Counted from the stretch's first letter, positions 1 to 8,945 are shown. The stretch is DNA of 64,000 nucleotides from Chamaesiphon sp. 341R_metabat_111 (GCA_025351825.1 JANXVE010000005.1:1-64000), one strand, 5' to 3'. The notes: generated by a model from the letters alone, not told the origin. A program made the numbers and translations.

Positions 1-566
1 CTGGCTGTACTCGATCGAATGTGCTATTGGTCAAAAGAATTACCGCGATCGGCACTACTCGGTATACAGATCTGGTGAAGACCTCAACTACCTCTAATGA
101 TAACAACCCCAACTGGCCCAGCTCTTATCTCCAGGGTAAAATTGATGGTGGCAATGTCAAGCCCAATGATGAGATTGAATACACAATCTACTATCTCAAT
201 AGTGGTAATGTTGCGGCTAAAAACTTACGCATCTGCGACAGGTTGCACAAAGATCTAATTTTCCAAACTCAATTCGATCTTGCCAATAGTGCCACCCTCA
301 ACAAGGGAATTAACCTGACTCCAGGCACTAATATTACTCAGTATCTGACGAATGCTAATGGTGATGACAACGGCTACTTATCCACAGGTAGCCTGCCAAC
401 TAATTGCAATCTAGTTGGTAATACGATCGATCCAACTAAACTATCTAATAATGTCGTAGTCGTAGATGTAGCTGATAGCATCAACTACCTACCTGGATCG
501 ATCTCACCTGGAAGTCCCACCAATTCCTATGGCTACATTCGGTTCAAGACCAAAGTTAAACCTTAA
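1..566 (+). CDS. DUF11-repeat surface protein, C-terminal part
   Basis: The reading frame is open from the first bases of the window, so this is the 3' end of a longer gene and its true start is not visible. The visible part is about 188 residues. It contains an ecological signature of conserved-repeat (DUF11-type) cell-surface proteins: a NVLLVKRITAI stretch near the start, then a beta-rich segment with DEIEYTIYYLNSGNVAAKNLRICDR spread over residues 50 to 75, followed by an Asn/Thr/Ser-rich region. Such domains are extracellular immunoglobulin-like modules, usually in secreted proteins. The gene stops with TAA and its 3' end faces that of yceD across an 18-base gap. Partner and function are unknown; only the domain type is supported. 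Confidence 0.6.
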   Translation, partial: GCTRSNVLLVKRITAIGTTRYTDLVKTSTTSNDNNPNWPSSYLQGKIDGGNVKPNDEIEYTIYYLNSGNVAAKNLRICDRLHKDLIFQTQFDLANSATLNKGINLTPGTNITQYLTNANGDDNGYLSTGSLPTNCNLVGNTIDPTKLSNNVVVVDVADSINYLPGSISPGSPTNSYGYIRFKTKVKP

Positions 567-584
567 ATGCAGCAAATTAACGAT

Positions 585-1106
585 CTATTCTGGCAGTCGA
601 TCCTTCAGATTTGCCAAAATACCCCACCGACGATCCATTAGTTGCTGTGCTTCCGATGGCTCTGGGTCTGGTTCCGGTGGCGGAATAATTCCCGCACAAT
701 CTGTTGCACAAAGCTGACGCAATGGTAGTGATAGGTTTAGTTGCTCATACAACCATACGGTTGGATCGAAGTGTCCATCTGGTGCCAATGAATCAACTAA
801 ATCTTCTGGATCTGTGCGAATTTCCATGCCGCGACGATCGGGTTCTGTCGGTGGCTCCTCTAACCAAATAATCTCGCTAGCATCCAATACCAATCGATGA
901 TTATACTGCTGCAAGCAGCGATCGCATTTGAGTGTAATGATCGCTTCTGCTTGTGCTGCTAAATCTAAAAATGTGCCACCATGTTTGATAATTACCTTGC
1001 CTCTGACAGGTGTTAGTGTCTCAAACTCAGGCACCATCGTATCAACAATGACTTCTAGGGTGCGATCTTGTCGATTCGCCAGTTGGGGGATGTGGAGTGG
1101 TTGCAT
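585..1106 (-). CDS. yceD: YceD / DUF177 family protein (large ribosomal RNA accumulation)
   Basis: A 173-residue protein of the YceD (DUF177) family, whose members help 23S rRNA accumulate or ribosome assembly proceed; the exact reaction is not known. The family pattern is visible as a CDRC motif (KCDRCLQQY) near residue 80 and a second Cys cluster (ATDCAGIIPPP) near residue 136, which could form a zinc site. The ATG overlaps the stop of jag (TAATG), so the two are translationally coupled at the end of the rpmH-rnpA-yidC-jag cluster. In many bacteria yceD precedes rpmF; here it closes the cluster instead. Confidence 0.75.
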   Translation of the reverse strand: MQPLHIPQLANRQDRTLEVIVDTMVPEFETLTPVRGKVIIKHGGTFLDLAAQAEAIITLKCDRCLQQYNHRLVLDASEIIWLEEPPTEPDRRGMEIRTDPEDLVDSLAPDGHFDPTVWLYEQLNLSLPLRQLCATDCAGIIPPPEPDPEPSEAQQLMDRRWGILANLKDRLPE

Positions 1107-1621
1107 TATTCACCATCTACTACTTGAGCTAATTTTACAACTAAGCGGCGATCGGGTTCTTGACCACGACTCTCGGTTGCTAAATCACGGTAACTAGCAT
1201 CACTATCGAAGAAAGTATGCAACTGACGGCGTTCGGCTGAGGACATCGGCTGGAGGATAAATTCTTGACTAGTTTCGCGGACACGACTGGCTGCATCATC
1301 GGCAATTGCTTTAAGTTCGATCGATCTCTGCTGACGATAACCTGCGAGTTCGATCGTGTAGCCTGCTTGCAAATCTGGCTCTACCTGGATATTCAGGCTG
1401 GCATTAGCTAAATACTGAAGGGCATCGATCGTTGCACCATTGGTACCGATTAGCTGCTCCTTTTGACCTGGAGTTAGACTAGTCGGATCGATCGTCAGCC
1501 AATAATTAGCTGGAGTAGCTGCTCCTTCAGGCTGCTCGGTACCTACTGTTGTTCTCACTCCCGATAGTGTGAGGACTTGTTCTAACCACTGTTTGCCACG
1601 GTCTAGTTTTTGGTCGTTCAT
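1106..1621 (-). CDS. jag: Jag/KhpB-type RNA-binding protein (KH + R3H)
   Basis: A 171-residue protein with a KH-like segment near residues 55 to 90 (GTNGATIDALQYLANASL, matching the GxxGxxxxxLQYL pattern) and a C-terminal R3H domain (residues about 100 to 165) ending in SRGQEPDRRLVVK. The family binds RNA and, in Gram-positive bacteria, acts with KhpA in envelope control. The N-terminal Jag_N domain of the longer Firmicutes proteins is absent, which is usual in cyanobacteria. It lies downstream of yidC on the same strand, separated by about 130 bases of GGCTTTA-type repeats, and its stop overlaps the start of yceD. The family call is firm; the cellular role is inferred from homologues. Confidence 0.85.
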   Translation of the reverse strand: MNDQKLDRGKQWLEQVLTLSGVRTTVGTEQPEGAATPANYWLTIDPTSLTPGQKEQLIGTNGATIDALQYLANASLNIQVEPDLQAGYTIELAGYRQQRSIELKAIADDAASRVRETSQEFILQPMSSAERRQLHTFFDSDASYRDLATESRGQEPDRRLVVKLAQVVDGE

Positions 1622-1628
1622 GATAGGT

Positions 1629-1751
1629 GTTAGGCTTTAGGTGTTGGGCTGTTTAGGTATTAGGCTTTAATTACTAGTCTGAGAGTTAGGCTTTGACACT
1701 AATACAATTGATATATCCCTAAAGTCTAAAGCCCAAAGCCTAATATCTAAC
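1629..1751. repeat. GGCTTTA-type heptanucleotide repeat patch, palindromic
   Basis: The gap between yidC and jag is almost wholly made of variants of TTAGGCTTTAGG on the left and their complements (TAAAGCCCAAAGCCTAA) on the right, so the transcript could fold into a long imperfect hairpin. The same heptamers recur at 2955-3065, 8902-8945 and 41672-41696. Confidence 0.8.
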
Positions 1752-1752
1752 T

Positions 1753-2940
1753 TTAAGTTGCTTTCTTCTTCTTGCTATTCTTTTCAAACGGCAGTTCTTC
1801 GCGATTGCTGTTGTCTTTGGGCTTTTCGCTTTCCTGCTGATCTACCAGTTTCTGAAGTTCTGGCGGTAGTGGTTCGCGATTGACAAAGTAGGTTTGACCT
1901 AATTGAAACACGTTACCGATCGCCATGTACATCAGGACACCAGCAGGCAGGGGGAAGAATAAGAACATTCCCGAAAAGATAATTGGGGTGAATTTATTCA
2001 CAGCTTGCTGTGCTTGCTCTTTCTCGGCTGCTTCGCCTACCGCTTTGGTTGCGGAGGGAGTACTCGATAAGTTTTGGCTGACATAGAGGCTCAAGCCAAA
2101 GAAGACGATCATGGCGATGATGTCCCAGTGGATTTTACCATCGGGGTCGATCGCGCCTACATGTCCGAGTGCTTGAATAAATAGGAACCCGCTATTGGAG
2201 GCAATACCTGGAATCGTACCTTTGATTGTCACATCTCCAGGGGCGATCGCTTCGATTTGACCGTCAGCAGTGATTTTGACATTCTCCATCCCCTTAGTGA
2301 CCGTCCACTCAGGCGTGAGTTTGGAGTCGGGATACTGAGCTGACAATTCCGAAAATGGCTTGCCGTCAACGCCTTTAAACTCAATTTGCGTCTTTTGTCC
2401 AATTCCTAGAACATTGCCACCAGAGATACCTGCAATCACTGGCATGTGGATCTGCGGTACGGTTGTGGTGAAATAAATATTGTGGGGTTCGCTGTTGAAT
2501 ACTTGGGGCTGAATTTGAGCCGTCTGATCTGCTGGCACAACCTGCAAGTTGACATTGTAATCGACGTTGGAAAAGGGAGATCCCCGTAAAGTTGCAAACA
2601 ACGCAAATAAGACGGGCATTTGGAGCACTACAGGTAAACAACCCGCCAGTGGGTTGCCAAACTCCTTGTAGACATCGCTCATCGCTTGCTGCTGCTTGGT
2701 CGGATCGTCTTTGAATTTCTGCTGAATTTCTTTGACTCGTTTTTGCATCAATGGCTGGGAAATCTTGGTCTTTCGCATATTGCGAATTGAACCTGCTCCC
2801 AGCGGATAGAGGGCAAACCGAATCACCAAAGTCAGCGCAACGATCGCCAACCCATAGCTAGGCACGATTCCATAGAAAAAATCTATGATCGGCAACATTA
2901 CATTATTGGAAATAAATCCGATTCCAAAGTCCATTGTCAA
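1753..2940 (-). CDS. yidC: YidC/Oxa1/Alb3 membrane protein insertase
   Basis: A 395-residue YidC, which inserts membrane proteins into plasma and thylakoid membranes alone or with SecYEG. The N-terminus has a membrane segment ([20 protein letters not shown]) followed by the typical RxxRNM-K region and a charged cytoplasmic hairpin ([16 protein letters not shown], residues about 66 to 81). [20 protein letters not shown] is the conserved second helix. Residues about 125 to 260 form the beta-rich extracytoplasmic insert seen in cyanobacteria, then two further membrane segments and a basic tail ending in KKKKAT, which may touch the ribosome. It belongs to the rpmH-rnpA-PH-yidC-jag order conserved across cyanobacteria. 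Confidence 0.95.
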   Translation of the reverse strand: MTMDFGIGFISNNVMLPIIDFFYGIVPSYGLAIVALTLVIRFALYPLGAGSIRNMRKTKISQPLMQKRVKEIQQKFKDDPTKQQQAMSDVYKEFGNPLAGCLPVVLQMPVLFALFATLRGSPFSNVDYNVNLQVVPADQTAQIQPQVFNSEPHNIYFTTTVPQIHMPVIAGISGGNVLGIGQKTQIEFKGVDGKPFSELSAQYPDSKLTPEWTVTKGMENVKITADGQIEAIAPGDVTIKGTIPGIASNSGFLFIQALGHVGAIDPDGKIHWDIIAMIVFFGLSLYVSQNLSSTPSATKAVGEAAEKEQAQQAVNKFTPIIFSGMFLFFPLPAGVLMYMAIGNVFQLGQTYFVNREPLPPELQKLVDQQESEKPKDNSNREELPFEKNSKKKKAT

Positions 2941-2954
2941 CTAGAGGTGAGGGG

Positions 2955-3065
2955 ATAGGTGTTAGGTTTCAGGCTTTAGGAACAGGCTTTGGGCTTTGGG
3001 CTTTAGGCTTTAGGCTAATACTAGCAATGCCATTAAAGCCTAACGTCTAAAGCCTAACCCCTAAT
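2955..3065. repeat. GGCTTTA-type heptanucleotide repeat patch, palindromic
   Basis: Tandem GGCTTTGGGCTTTAGGCTTTAG-like units on the left are mirrored by TAAAGCCTAACGTCTAAAGCC on the right, filling the gap between the PH-domain gene and yidC. It belongs to the same dispersed family as the patch upstream of yceD/jag and could act as an RNA hairpin between two co-transcribed genes. Confidence 0.8.
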
Positions 3066-3499
3066 TAGCCTGCTTGAGCGGCTGCGGCTGCCTCAGCTTC
3101 GGCTTTTTCGGTGATGCTCAAAAACGGCACACCATTTTTAGCGATGACCCGTTCGTTGATGTAGTCATAAATTTCCCGACAGCGAGGCAGGGAGCGCAAT
3201 TCTAGACGGCTACCATCGCTGAGAGTGACAACCATGTCGCCCCAGTATCCTAGTCCACGGGGCACAGTAATTGCGTCAACAATTTCCGAATAAACTAGAT
3301 CCGTCCGATCTTTGCCCATCCAACCACCAATTACCGAAATTCGTCGATCGGTGATCTTATATCTTAACCAAATTGCTCTAACGATCGCACCTATTCCTAG
3401 TGGAATGAACACGATCAGTGGCATTAAGACCAGATGAAAAATCAGATCCCCAACGTGTGGACCACCTTCGTAAAACGTTTCTTCTTTAATGCCCATCAA
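3065..3499 (-). CDS. PH-domain (bPH2-type) membrane protein
   Basis: A 144-residue protein with one or two N-terminal hydrophobic segments (LIFHLVLMPLIVFIPLGIGAIVRAIWL, residues about 19 to 45), then a bacterial pleckstrin-homology fold (YKITDRRISVIGGWMGKDRTDLVYSEI) of the DUF304/YdbT kind. An Ala/Glu-rich tail closes it. The start overlaps the rnpA 3' end by 14 bases, so translation is likely coupled. This gene sits between rnpA and yidC in most cyanobacteria, which suggests a link to membrane biogenesis, but no biochemical role is known. Confidence 0.8.
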   Translation of the reverse strand: MMGIKEETFYEGGPHVGDLIFHLVLMPLIVFIPLGIGAIVRAIWLRYKITDRRISVIGGWMGKDRTDLVYSEIVDAITVPRGLGYWGDMVVTLSDGSRLELRSLPRCREIYDYINERVIAKNGVPFLSITEKAEAEAAAAAQAG

Positions 3500-3857
3500 T
3501 TATTCCTGCGGCTACCAACAATTCCTCTAATTCTCGCAAAATTTCGAGATATTCGCATCCCTGTGCTGAAGGTCGGACTCCGATTACTACCGACCATCCA
3601 CTGGTGATTTGCGGCAACAGTTGGCGGAGAGCCGCTTTCACTTGTCTTTTGAGCAGGTTGCGAGTTACTGCTTTTTTACTAACTGTTTTACTGACGGATA
3701 CCCCAAACCTGGTAGCAGGTAGATTTTCGGCGGTAATGCTTGGCAGATACTGCAAACTTCTCAGTGTCAAATGCGGTTGCTGATGACGTTTGCCGTACTG
3801 ATAAACTTTCTGAAAATCTTGCCTGCGTCTGAGTCGATGGGTTTTAGGCAATGACAC
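3486..3857 (-). CDS. rnpA: Ribonuclease P protein component
   Basis: A 123-residue RNase P protein, which supports the RNA subunit in 5' maturation of tRNA precursors. The N-terminus LPKTHRLRRRQDFQKVYQYG and the RNR-type signature region (VSKKAVTRNLLKRQVKAALR, residues about 59 to 78) are clear. The gene lies 28 bases downstream of rpmH and overlaps the PH-domain gene, as expected for the ancient rpmH-rnpA pair. Confidence 0.95.
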   Translation of the reverse strand: MSLPKTHRLRRRQDFQKVYQYGKRHQQPHLTLRSLQYLPSITAENLPATRFGVSVSKTVSKKAVTRNLLKRQVKAALRQLLPQITSGWSVVIGVRPSAQGCEYLEILRELEELLVAAGIIDGH

Positions 3858-3885
3858 GAGCTGCTACTCTATCTGGCATACAATC

Positions 3886-4023
3886 CTATACAGCCAAACG
3901 ATGACGACCTCTGGCTCTACGTGCTCTGATCACTTTTTGGCCTGTCACTGACCGCATCCGCGCTCTGAATCCAGATGTTCTTTTTTGTTTGCGGTTAGTA
4001 CCGCCAAGAGTACGCTTTGTCAT
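3886..4023 (-). CDS. rpmH: 50S ribosomal protein L34
   Basis: A 45-codon gene. Translation begins [20 protein letters not shown] and ends [10 protein letters not shown], an almost invariant L34 sequence rich in Arg and Lys. It is a structural protein of the large ribosomal subunit bound to 23S rRNA. It is the first gene of the minus-strand cluster leading into rnpA, with the cluster promoter expected in the 146 bases separating it from clpS. Confidence 0.95.
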   Translation of the reverse strand: MTKRTLGGTNRKQKRTSGFRARMRSVTGQKVIRARRARGRHRLAV

Positions 4024-4169
4024 ACTGAATATCCGCTCGAATTAACTAGTTATTAATACTGTGATGGGCAAAAAAGCCACAATGCACTAGTATAGCAGCT
4101 ATTGTGTCGGAAGTTGTTAGTTGCTAGTTGTTAGTTTTTCGCTCGGATTCACTCTCAATAGCCCAACGC

Positions 4170-4454
4170 CTAATCCGCTGGTTCGATCGTACTGGTTAGA
4201 CCATGACTTTTGAGGACTTCGCAGTAGTGTTCGGCATGTTCTTGGTTGCAGGTAATCACTAGTGCCATGCCATATTGATGGGCTTCCATCATCACGTTAA
4301 TGGCTTGAGGTTCGGAAAGGTTGGGAATCGTAGTTGTCAATACCTGAACGACGTGCTCCATGCCATTGAAGTCATCGTTGTGTAGTAACACTTTATAGTT
4401 TGGTGCCAGTCTGCGGATGGTAGCTGGTTTCTCGATCGTTTCGGTAAAGCTCAT
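4170..4454 (-). CDS. clpS: ATP-dependent Clp protease adaptor ClpS
   Basis: A 94-residue ClpS, which delivers N-degron substrates to the ClpC/ClpAP protease. Visible family features are the NDDFNGMEHVVQVL segment (residues about 26 to 39), with the Asp pair that binds the substrate alpha-amino group, and MMEAHQYGMALVITCNQEHAE, which carries the hydrophobic pocket. The length is normal for the cyanobacterial protein. The gene stands alone between rpmH and the divergent purN. Confidence 0.93.
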   Translation of the reverse strand: MSFTETIEKPATIRRLAPNYKVLLHNDDFNGMEHVVQVLTTTIPNLSEPQAINVMMEAHQYGMALVITCNQEHAEHYCEVLKSHGLTSTIEPAD

Positions 4455-4613
4455 ATTTTAATATTTGGCGGTAGCTGTGTTTCGATCCTCTTTCATTTTA
4501 CCCAATCGTCAATCGGATCTACAAGGTTGAGTAGTAAATACCGATACGGAATTTGAGGTGGAAATGCTATAACAACTTGGGGCATTGCGCTCAATTTTTA
4601 CACATTCACAGCC

Positions 4614-5252
4614 ATGACTGATACACCGAGCTTGATTTCGCCCATACCCAACCCAGTTATTAAAGATTGTCCACCACCGATCCTTGGAGTCATGGCATCG
4701 GGGAGTGGGAGTAATTTTGAAGCAGTTGCTAAATCGATCGAGTGTGGTAATCTCAACGCCAAGATCGCTGTCCTAATTCATAATAAACCAGATATCCAGG
4801 CGATCGAACGCGCCCGAAAACGCAATATTCCCACAGTATTCCTCGATCATCGAAATTATCCCACTAGAGAGGATCTCGATCGAGCGATTGTCGCCGCACT
4901 TCAGGCACATCAGGTAGAATGCGTGGTGATGGCGGGTTGGATGCGGGTGATTACCCAGGTATTAATCGATGCTTTTGTCGATCGAGTAATTAATATTCAC
5001 CCTAGTTTATTACCTAGTTTCCCAGGAATTAGATCGATCGAACAAGCCCTAGCTGCAAAAGTCAAAATCACAGGCTGCACAGTTCATTTAGTCAGTCTAG
5101 AGGTAGATTCTGGGCCAATTCTCGTCCAATCAGCCGTGCCAGTTTTACCTGAAGATACAGCCGAAACTCTACATGCACGAATCCAGATTCAGGAGCATAT
5201 TATCCTACCACAAGCGATCGAGATACTAGCACAGAGATTATTCCATCTCTAG
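4614..5252 (+). CDS. purN: Phosphoribosylglycinamide formyltransferase
   Basis: A 212-residue GAR transformylase, transferring the formyl group of 10-formyl-tetrahydrofolate to GAR in purine synthesis. The substrate-phosphate loop reads VMASGSGSNFEAV (residues about 26 to 38), the catalytic Asn-His lies in INIHPSLLPSFPG, and the catalytic Asp in LEVDSGPILVQ. Its 3' end overlaps that of the convergent PPK2 gene by 15 bases. ATG at 4614 is chosen as the first methionine, giving a short N-terminal extension before the Rossmann core. Confidence 0.95.
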   Translation: MTDTPSLISPIPNPVIKDCPPPILGVMASGSGSNFEAVAKSIECGNLNAKIAVLIHNKPDIQAIERARKRNIPTVFLDHRNYPTREDLDRAIVAALQAHQVECVVMAGWMRVITQVLIDAFVDRVINIHPSLLPSFPGIRSIEQALAAKVKITGCTVHLVSLEVDSGPILVQSAVPVLPEDTAETLHARIQIQEHIILPQAIEILAQRLFHL

Positions 5253-6119
5253 CTCGATTTGGGGCACAAAAAATTGCTCATTTAGTGGTGGACGCACGTA
5301 GTCCTCAGGGGCGATCTTGCGGGGTGCTAGCTGGAGCGGTTCGGGTGTCATATCCACATAAGGAATTTTGCTCAGGACATGGCTGATGCAATTGAGCCGA
5401 GCGCGTTTTTTGTCGTCAGCTTCGACGGTGAACCAGGGTGCTTCCGGAATGTTTGTATGAGCAAACATATTGTCCTTGGCTTGGGAAAATTCTACCCATC
5501 GATCTCGTGATTCTAGATCCATCGGGCTGAGTTTCCACCGCCGAGCCGGATCGAGCGTCCGCGATTGAAAGCGGCGTTCTTGCTCGTCATCGCTGACAGA
5601 GAACCAATACTTCAGCACAATTATCCCCGATCGAACCAACATCCGCTCAAATTCTGGACAGGTTTGCATGAATTCCTGATACTGAGCATCAGTACAGAAA
5701 TCCATCACATGCTCTACCCCTGCACGATTGTACCAACTTCGATCGAAACAGACGATTTCACCTGCTGCTGGAAGATGTGCTACATAACGTTGGAAATACC
5801 ATTCAGTTTTTTCGCGATCGCTAGGCATACTCAAGGCTACCACTCTACAGCCACGGGGATTTAGTGGCTCAGTAATTCGCTTAATTGTGCCACCTTTACC
5901 CGCTGCATCACGTCCTTCAAACAAAATGATAATGCGGGTACTAGTATGCTTTACCCAGTACTGCATCTTTACCAGCTCAATCTGTAAGCGTCCCAGCTCT
6001 TCCTCGTACACTGCGTTAGCAAGCTTGGAACTACCTTCGCTCTCGGAAATGTGGTACACCGCTTTTTGCTCTGGTTTGGGCTGGTGCTTGGATTTTTTTG
6101 ACATAATTGGGCTGTGCAA
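5238..6119 (-). CDS. ppk2: Polyphosphate kinase 2 family protein
   Basis: A 293-residue PPK2-family kinase that moves phosphate between polyphosphate and nucleotides; class I members usually favour nucleoside diphosphates, but the preferred direction and nucleotide cannot be read from sequence. The Walker A loop is FEGRDAAGKGGTIKR (residues about 67 to 81) and the Walker B region is CFDRSWYNRAGVEHV. It is a single-domain enzyme of about 300 residues. An alternative ATG six residues in (MSKKSKHQ) is equally possible. It converges on purN. Confidence 0.9.
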   Translation of the reverse strand: MHSPIMSKKSKHQPKPEQKAVYHISESEGSSKLANAVYEEELGRLQIELVKMQYWVKHTSTRIIILFEGRDAAGKGGTIKRITEPLNPRGCRVVALSMPSDREKTEWYFQRYVAHLPAAGEIVCFDRSWYNRAGVEHVMDFCTDAQYQEFMQTCPEFERMLVRSGIIVLKYWFSVSDDEQERRFQSRTLDPARRWKLSPMDLESRDRWVEFSQAKDNMFAHTNIPEAPWFTVEADDKKRARLNCISHVLSKIPYVDMTPEPLQLAPRKIAPEDYVRPPLNEQFFVPQIELEME

Positions 6120-6166
6120 AGGTGAATGGTAGCGTAGGTTGTCTATTGCTTGAGCGGGAAGGAAAG

Positions 6167-7300
6167 CTAAAAGTCTACGCCTCTGCGGAGATCTACGCCA
6201 TTATCGGCATAGTGTTTGTGACAGATCATCTCGGAGTGGACGCTGGCAATATTGAAATAGGCGGGTGTGTTGAAGCAACGTCCGGTGATAATTACTTGAG
6301 TATCTTTGGGTTTATTTGTCAAGCAGCGAACGATCGGTTCTTGATCGAGGAGATCTAGGTCTACAGTGGGGTTTAACTCGTCGAGAACGATCGTTTTGTA
6401 CAATCCAGAGGCGATCGCACTACTGGCTATCTCCCAGCCTCTCTGAGCCTCGATGTAGTCGATCTCTTGTTGCTTGCCCCGCCAGACGATCGCGTCACTA
6501 CCACAGCGATGGTGATCGACTAGTTGGGGATAGCTTTTTTTGAGGGCATTAATTGCCGCATCTTCGGTATATCCCGTACCGCCTTTGAGCCATTGGACGA
6601 TCAGGACGCGATGAGATTCGTCTTGACTAATTCCGCGTCCGATCGCTTGGAGTGCTTTGCCCAGAGCACTTGTAGACTTACCTTTACCTGCACCCGTGTA
6701 GATCTCGATCCCTTCGATGCCCTGCTCGGCGGCTTCGGGATGGTGATGGGGGCGCATTTCAGAATGCAAATCGGCGATTTCGATCAAGGCTGGGGGTGCG
6801 TCGCGTCCAGTGACGATTACTTCGAGGTGGTTGGGTTTGGATTTGAGCATTTCAACGACTTCCAGCACGGGAAGTAAGCCCAGATCTAGAGCAGGGTTGA
6901 GTTCGTCTAGGACGATGACTGAGTATAAGTCTGAATAGATCGCTCCTTTGGCGACAGTCCAGGCACGAAGGGCTTCAGCTCGATCGAATTCAGTAATTTC
7001 ATCCTTGCCAAAATACTCGGAGCGTCCAGTGCGGACTCGATCGATCAAATGTGGGAAACTTGTTCTTAGGGCTGAGATGGCTGCGTCTTCATCGTAATCT
7101 CGATCGGCACCCTTGAGGAATTGGAGTAATAGAATTCGCGTATCAGAGCCAGATTCAATCCCCAATCCGATCGATCTCAATACTACGCCTAATGCTGCTT
7201 GGGATTTGCCTTTGCCCGCCCCATCATAAACATGAATCTGTCCTGCGGCACGTTCTTTCTTTTTAGTAGCCGTGCGAATCCCAATCCCTACTCTACTCAC
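6167..7300 (-). CDS. Tandem-duplicated cob(I)alamin adenosyltransferase-like ATPase (CobO/BtuR x2)
   Basis: A 377-residue protein made of two CobO/BtuR-like P-loop domains in one chain. The two Walker A loops are GAGKGKSQAALG (from residue 27) and GAGKGKSTSALG (from residue 203), each followed by a copy of LQFLKG/VQWLKG, VIVLDELNPALDL/TIVLDELNPTVDL and VIVTGR/VIITGR. CobO enzymes adenosylate corrinoids with ATP and normally work as dimers of about 200-residue chains, so this may be a fused dimer. Both P-loops look intact. No cobalamin riboswitch is recognisable upstream. Whether both halves are active is not known. Confidence 0.85.
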   Translation of the reverse strand: MSRVGIGIRTATKKKERAAGQIHVYDGAGKGKSQAALGVVLRSIGLGIESGSDTRILLLQFLKGADRDYDEDAAISALRTSFPHLIDRVRTGRSEYFGKDEITEFDRAEALRAWTVAKGAIYSDLYSVIVLDELNPALDLGLLPVLEVVEMLKSKPNHLEVIVTGRDAPPALIEIADLHSEMRPHHHPEAAEQGIEGIEIYTGAGKGKSTSALGKALQAIGRGISQDESHRVLIVQWLKGGTGYTEDAAINALKKSYPQLVDHHRCGSDAIVWRGKQQEIDYIEAQRGWEIASSAIASGLYKTIVLDELNPTVDLDLLDQEPIVRCLTNKPKDTQVIITGRCFNTPAYFNIASVHSEMICHKHYADNGVDLRRGVDF

Positions 7301-7462
7301 TCGATTTTTGCCTCCTAATATTTATTCTGGTACATTACTGCGTCGCAGTAACACACCCTACGCACAATTCACTATTCACTATCCACCATCCACTAATTCT
7401 AGACAAGTTACCAGAGGGGTTGTTTATAATAGCGTTAACCGATCGCTTCTCCCCTCACAAAT

Positions 7463-8734
7463 ATGAACTTAACACTGTCCCAAATTGGCAATCAAATGTC
7501 TAACCTGACTGGCGTTCGCGCCATCATGAAAGACATCCAAGAAACTCTCGCTGCCAAAAAAGGTCAAGAGTTCATCAATCTCAGTGCGGGTAATCCAGTG
7601 ATTCTGCCAGAGATCGAGCAGATGTGGCGAGATTATACTTACGAGTTATTAGATAGCTCAGACTATGGTGAAGTTGTCTGTCGATATGGTTCGAGCCAAG
7701 GTTATCAGCCCCTAATCGATGCTGTAGTCACCGACTTTAATCATCGCTACGGACTCAAATTGACGGCTAAGAACGTCTTAATTACCCCTGGTAGTCAAAG
7801 TCTCTATTTCTATGCGATGAATGCCTTTGGTGGGCAAACAGCGGGGGGACAAATCAAGCAGGTAGTCTTACCGCTCAGTCCTGATTATACGGGCTATGGC
7901 GGGATGGCGATCGCACCAGATTCGGTGTTTGCTTACAAGCCAACATTAGATATAGACGCAGCTAATCATAGCTTTAAGTATCGTCCCGATTTTAGCCAGT
8001 TGGAGATTAGCGAAAATACTGGGGCTGTCTTGTTCTCTCGCCCTTGCAATCCCACGGGCAATGTTTTGACTGATGAAGAAGTTCAGAAGATTACCAGTTT
8101 GGCAGCCAACTATGATGTGCCAGTTTTGGTGGATTCAGCTTATGCACCACCATTTCCCGCGTTGAACTTCACCGAAATGACTCCAATTTTTGGTGAAAAT
8201 ATCGTTCACTGTATGAGCCTATCTAAAGCTGGACTTCCAGGGGAAAGAATTGGGATTGCGCTGGGTAGTGAAAAGTTCGTCGGAGTGCTGGAATCGTTCC
8301 AGACAAATGCCTGTATCCACTCCTCTCGCTATGGACAAGCGATTGCCGCGAAAGCGATCTCCAGTGGTAGGTTAGCAGATTTGGCGACTACCGTAATTCG
8401 TCCTTACTATCAGCAAAAGTTTGCAGTATTGGAGGCTGGCTTAACTAAATTTATGCCCCAAGATTTACCTTGGTTTCTCCATCGGGGTGAGGGGGCAATC
8501 TTTGGCTGGATGTGGTTTCAAGATTTACCAATTACTGATTGGGAGCTATATCAAGCTCTCAAGCAAGTGGGGATTATCGTCGTTCCAGGCAATTCATTCT
8601 TCCCTGGCTTGCGTGAAGACTGGGCGCACAAGCAGCAGTGTATTCGGATCAGTCTAACTGCTAGTGATGAGGATATCACGATCGCGATGGAGCGATTGGC
8701 GAAGGTTGTTGTGGGAGTTTATGGAGCTAAATAG
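7463..8734 (+). CDS. avtA: Valine--pyruvate aminotransferase
   Basis: A 423-residue fold-type I PLP enzyme matching AvtA, which interconverts valine plus pyruvate with 2-ketoisovalerate plus alanine. The N-terminus (LSQIGNQMSNLTGVRAIMKD) and LSAGNPVILPEIE are family-typical, FSRPCNPTGNVLTDEE holds the cofactor-contacting Asn, and the PLP lysine is in MSLSKAGLPGERIGIALG. The length is normal. Start ATG 7463 follows a gap with no conspicuous ribosome site. The gene is followed by a long palindromic element. Confidence 0.9.
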   Translation: MNLTLSQIGNQMSNLTGVRAIMKDIQETLAAKKGQEFINLSAGNPVILPEIEQMWRDYTYELLDSSDYGEVVCRYGSSQGYQPLIDAVVTDFNHRYGLKLTAKNVLITPGSQSLYFYAMNAFGGQTAGGQIKQVVLPLSPDYTGYGGMAIAPDSVFAYKPTLDIDAANHSFKYRPDFSQLEISENTGAVLFSRPCNPTGNVLTDEEVQKITSLAANYDVPVLVDSAYAPPFPALNFTEMTPIFGENIVHCMSLSKAGLPGERIGIALGSEKFVGVLESFQTNACIHSSRYGQAIAAKAISSGRLADLATTVIRPYYQQKFAVLEAGLTKFMPQDLPWFLHRGEGAIFGWMWFQDLPITDWELYQALKQVGIIVVPGNSFFPGLREDWAHKQQCIRISLTASDEDITIAMERLAKVVVGVYGAK

Positions 8735-8790
8735 TACACACATCAAAACCCAAACGGTGGATATTGCCCACCCTAATTCTAAAACCCAAA

Positions 8791-8902
8791 GGAATGAGGA
8801 TTTAATAACTTTCAATTATCCTTGGGTAGGGGTAATTTATGAATTACCCCTACCCAAGGATAATTGCAATCGCAGATTTGTATATTATTAAATCCCCATT
8901 CC
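8791..8902. repeat. MITE-like palindromic element with 25-bp perfect hairpin
   Basis: The core is a perfect 25-bp inverted repeat (arms 8813-8837 and 8842-8866, four-base loop) beginning CAATTATCCTTGGGTAGGGG. Outside it, GGAATGAGGATTTAATAA on the left is mirrored by TTATTAAATCCCCATTCC on the right with one mismatch, so the whole 112 bases fold on themselves. There is no T-run after the core, so it looks more like a non-autonomous palindromic repeat than a terminator, although it could stop avtA transcription. Confidence 0.75.
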
Positions 8903-8945
8903 AAAGCCTAAAACCTAGCCTAAAGCCCAAAACCTAAAGCCTAGA
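8902..8945. repeat. GGCTTTA-type heptanucleotide repeat patch
   Basis: AAAGCCTAAAACCTAGCC-like units immediately 3' of the response regulator gene. Same heptamer family as near yidC and before glmS. Confidence 0.7.

Noticed and set aside
7301-7462. Cobalamin riboswitch upstream of the CobO-like gene
   Set aside because: No B12-box-like conserved core could be seen.
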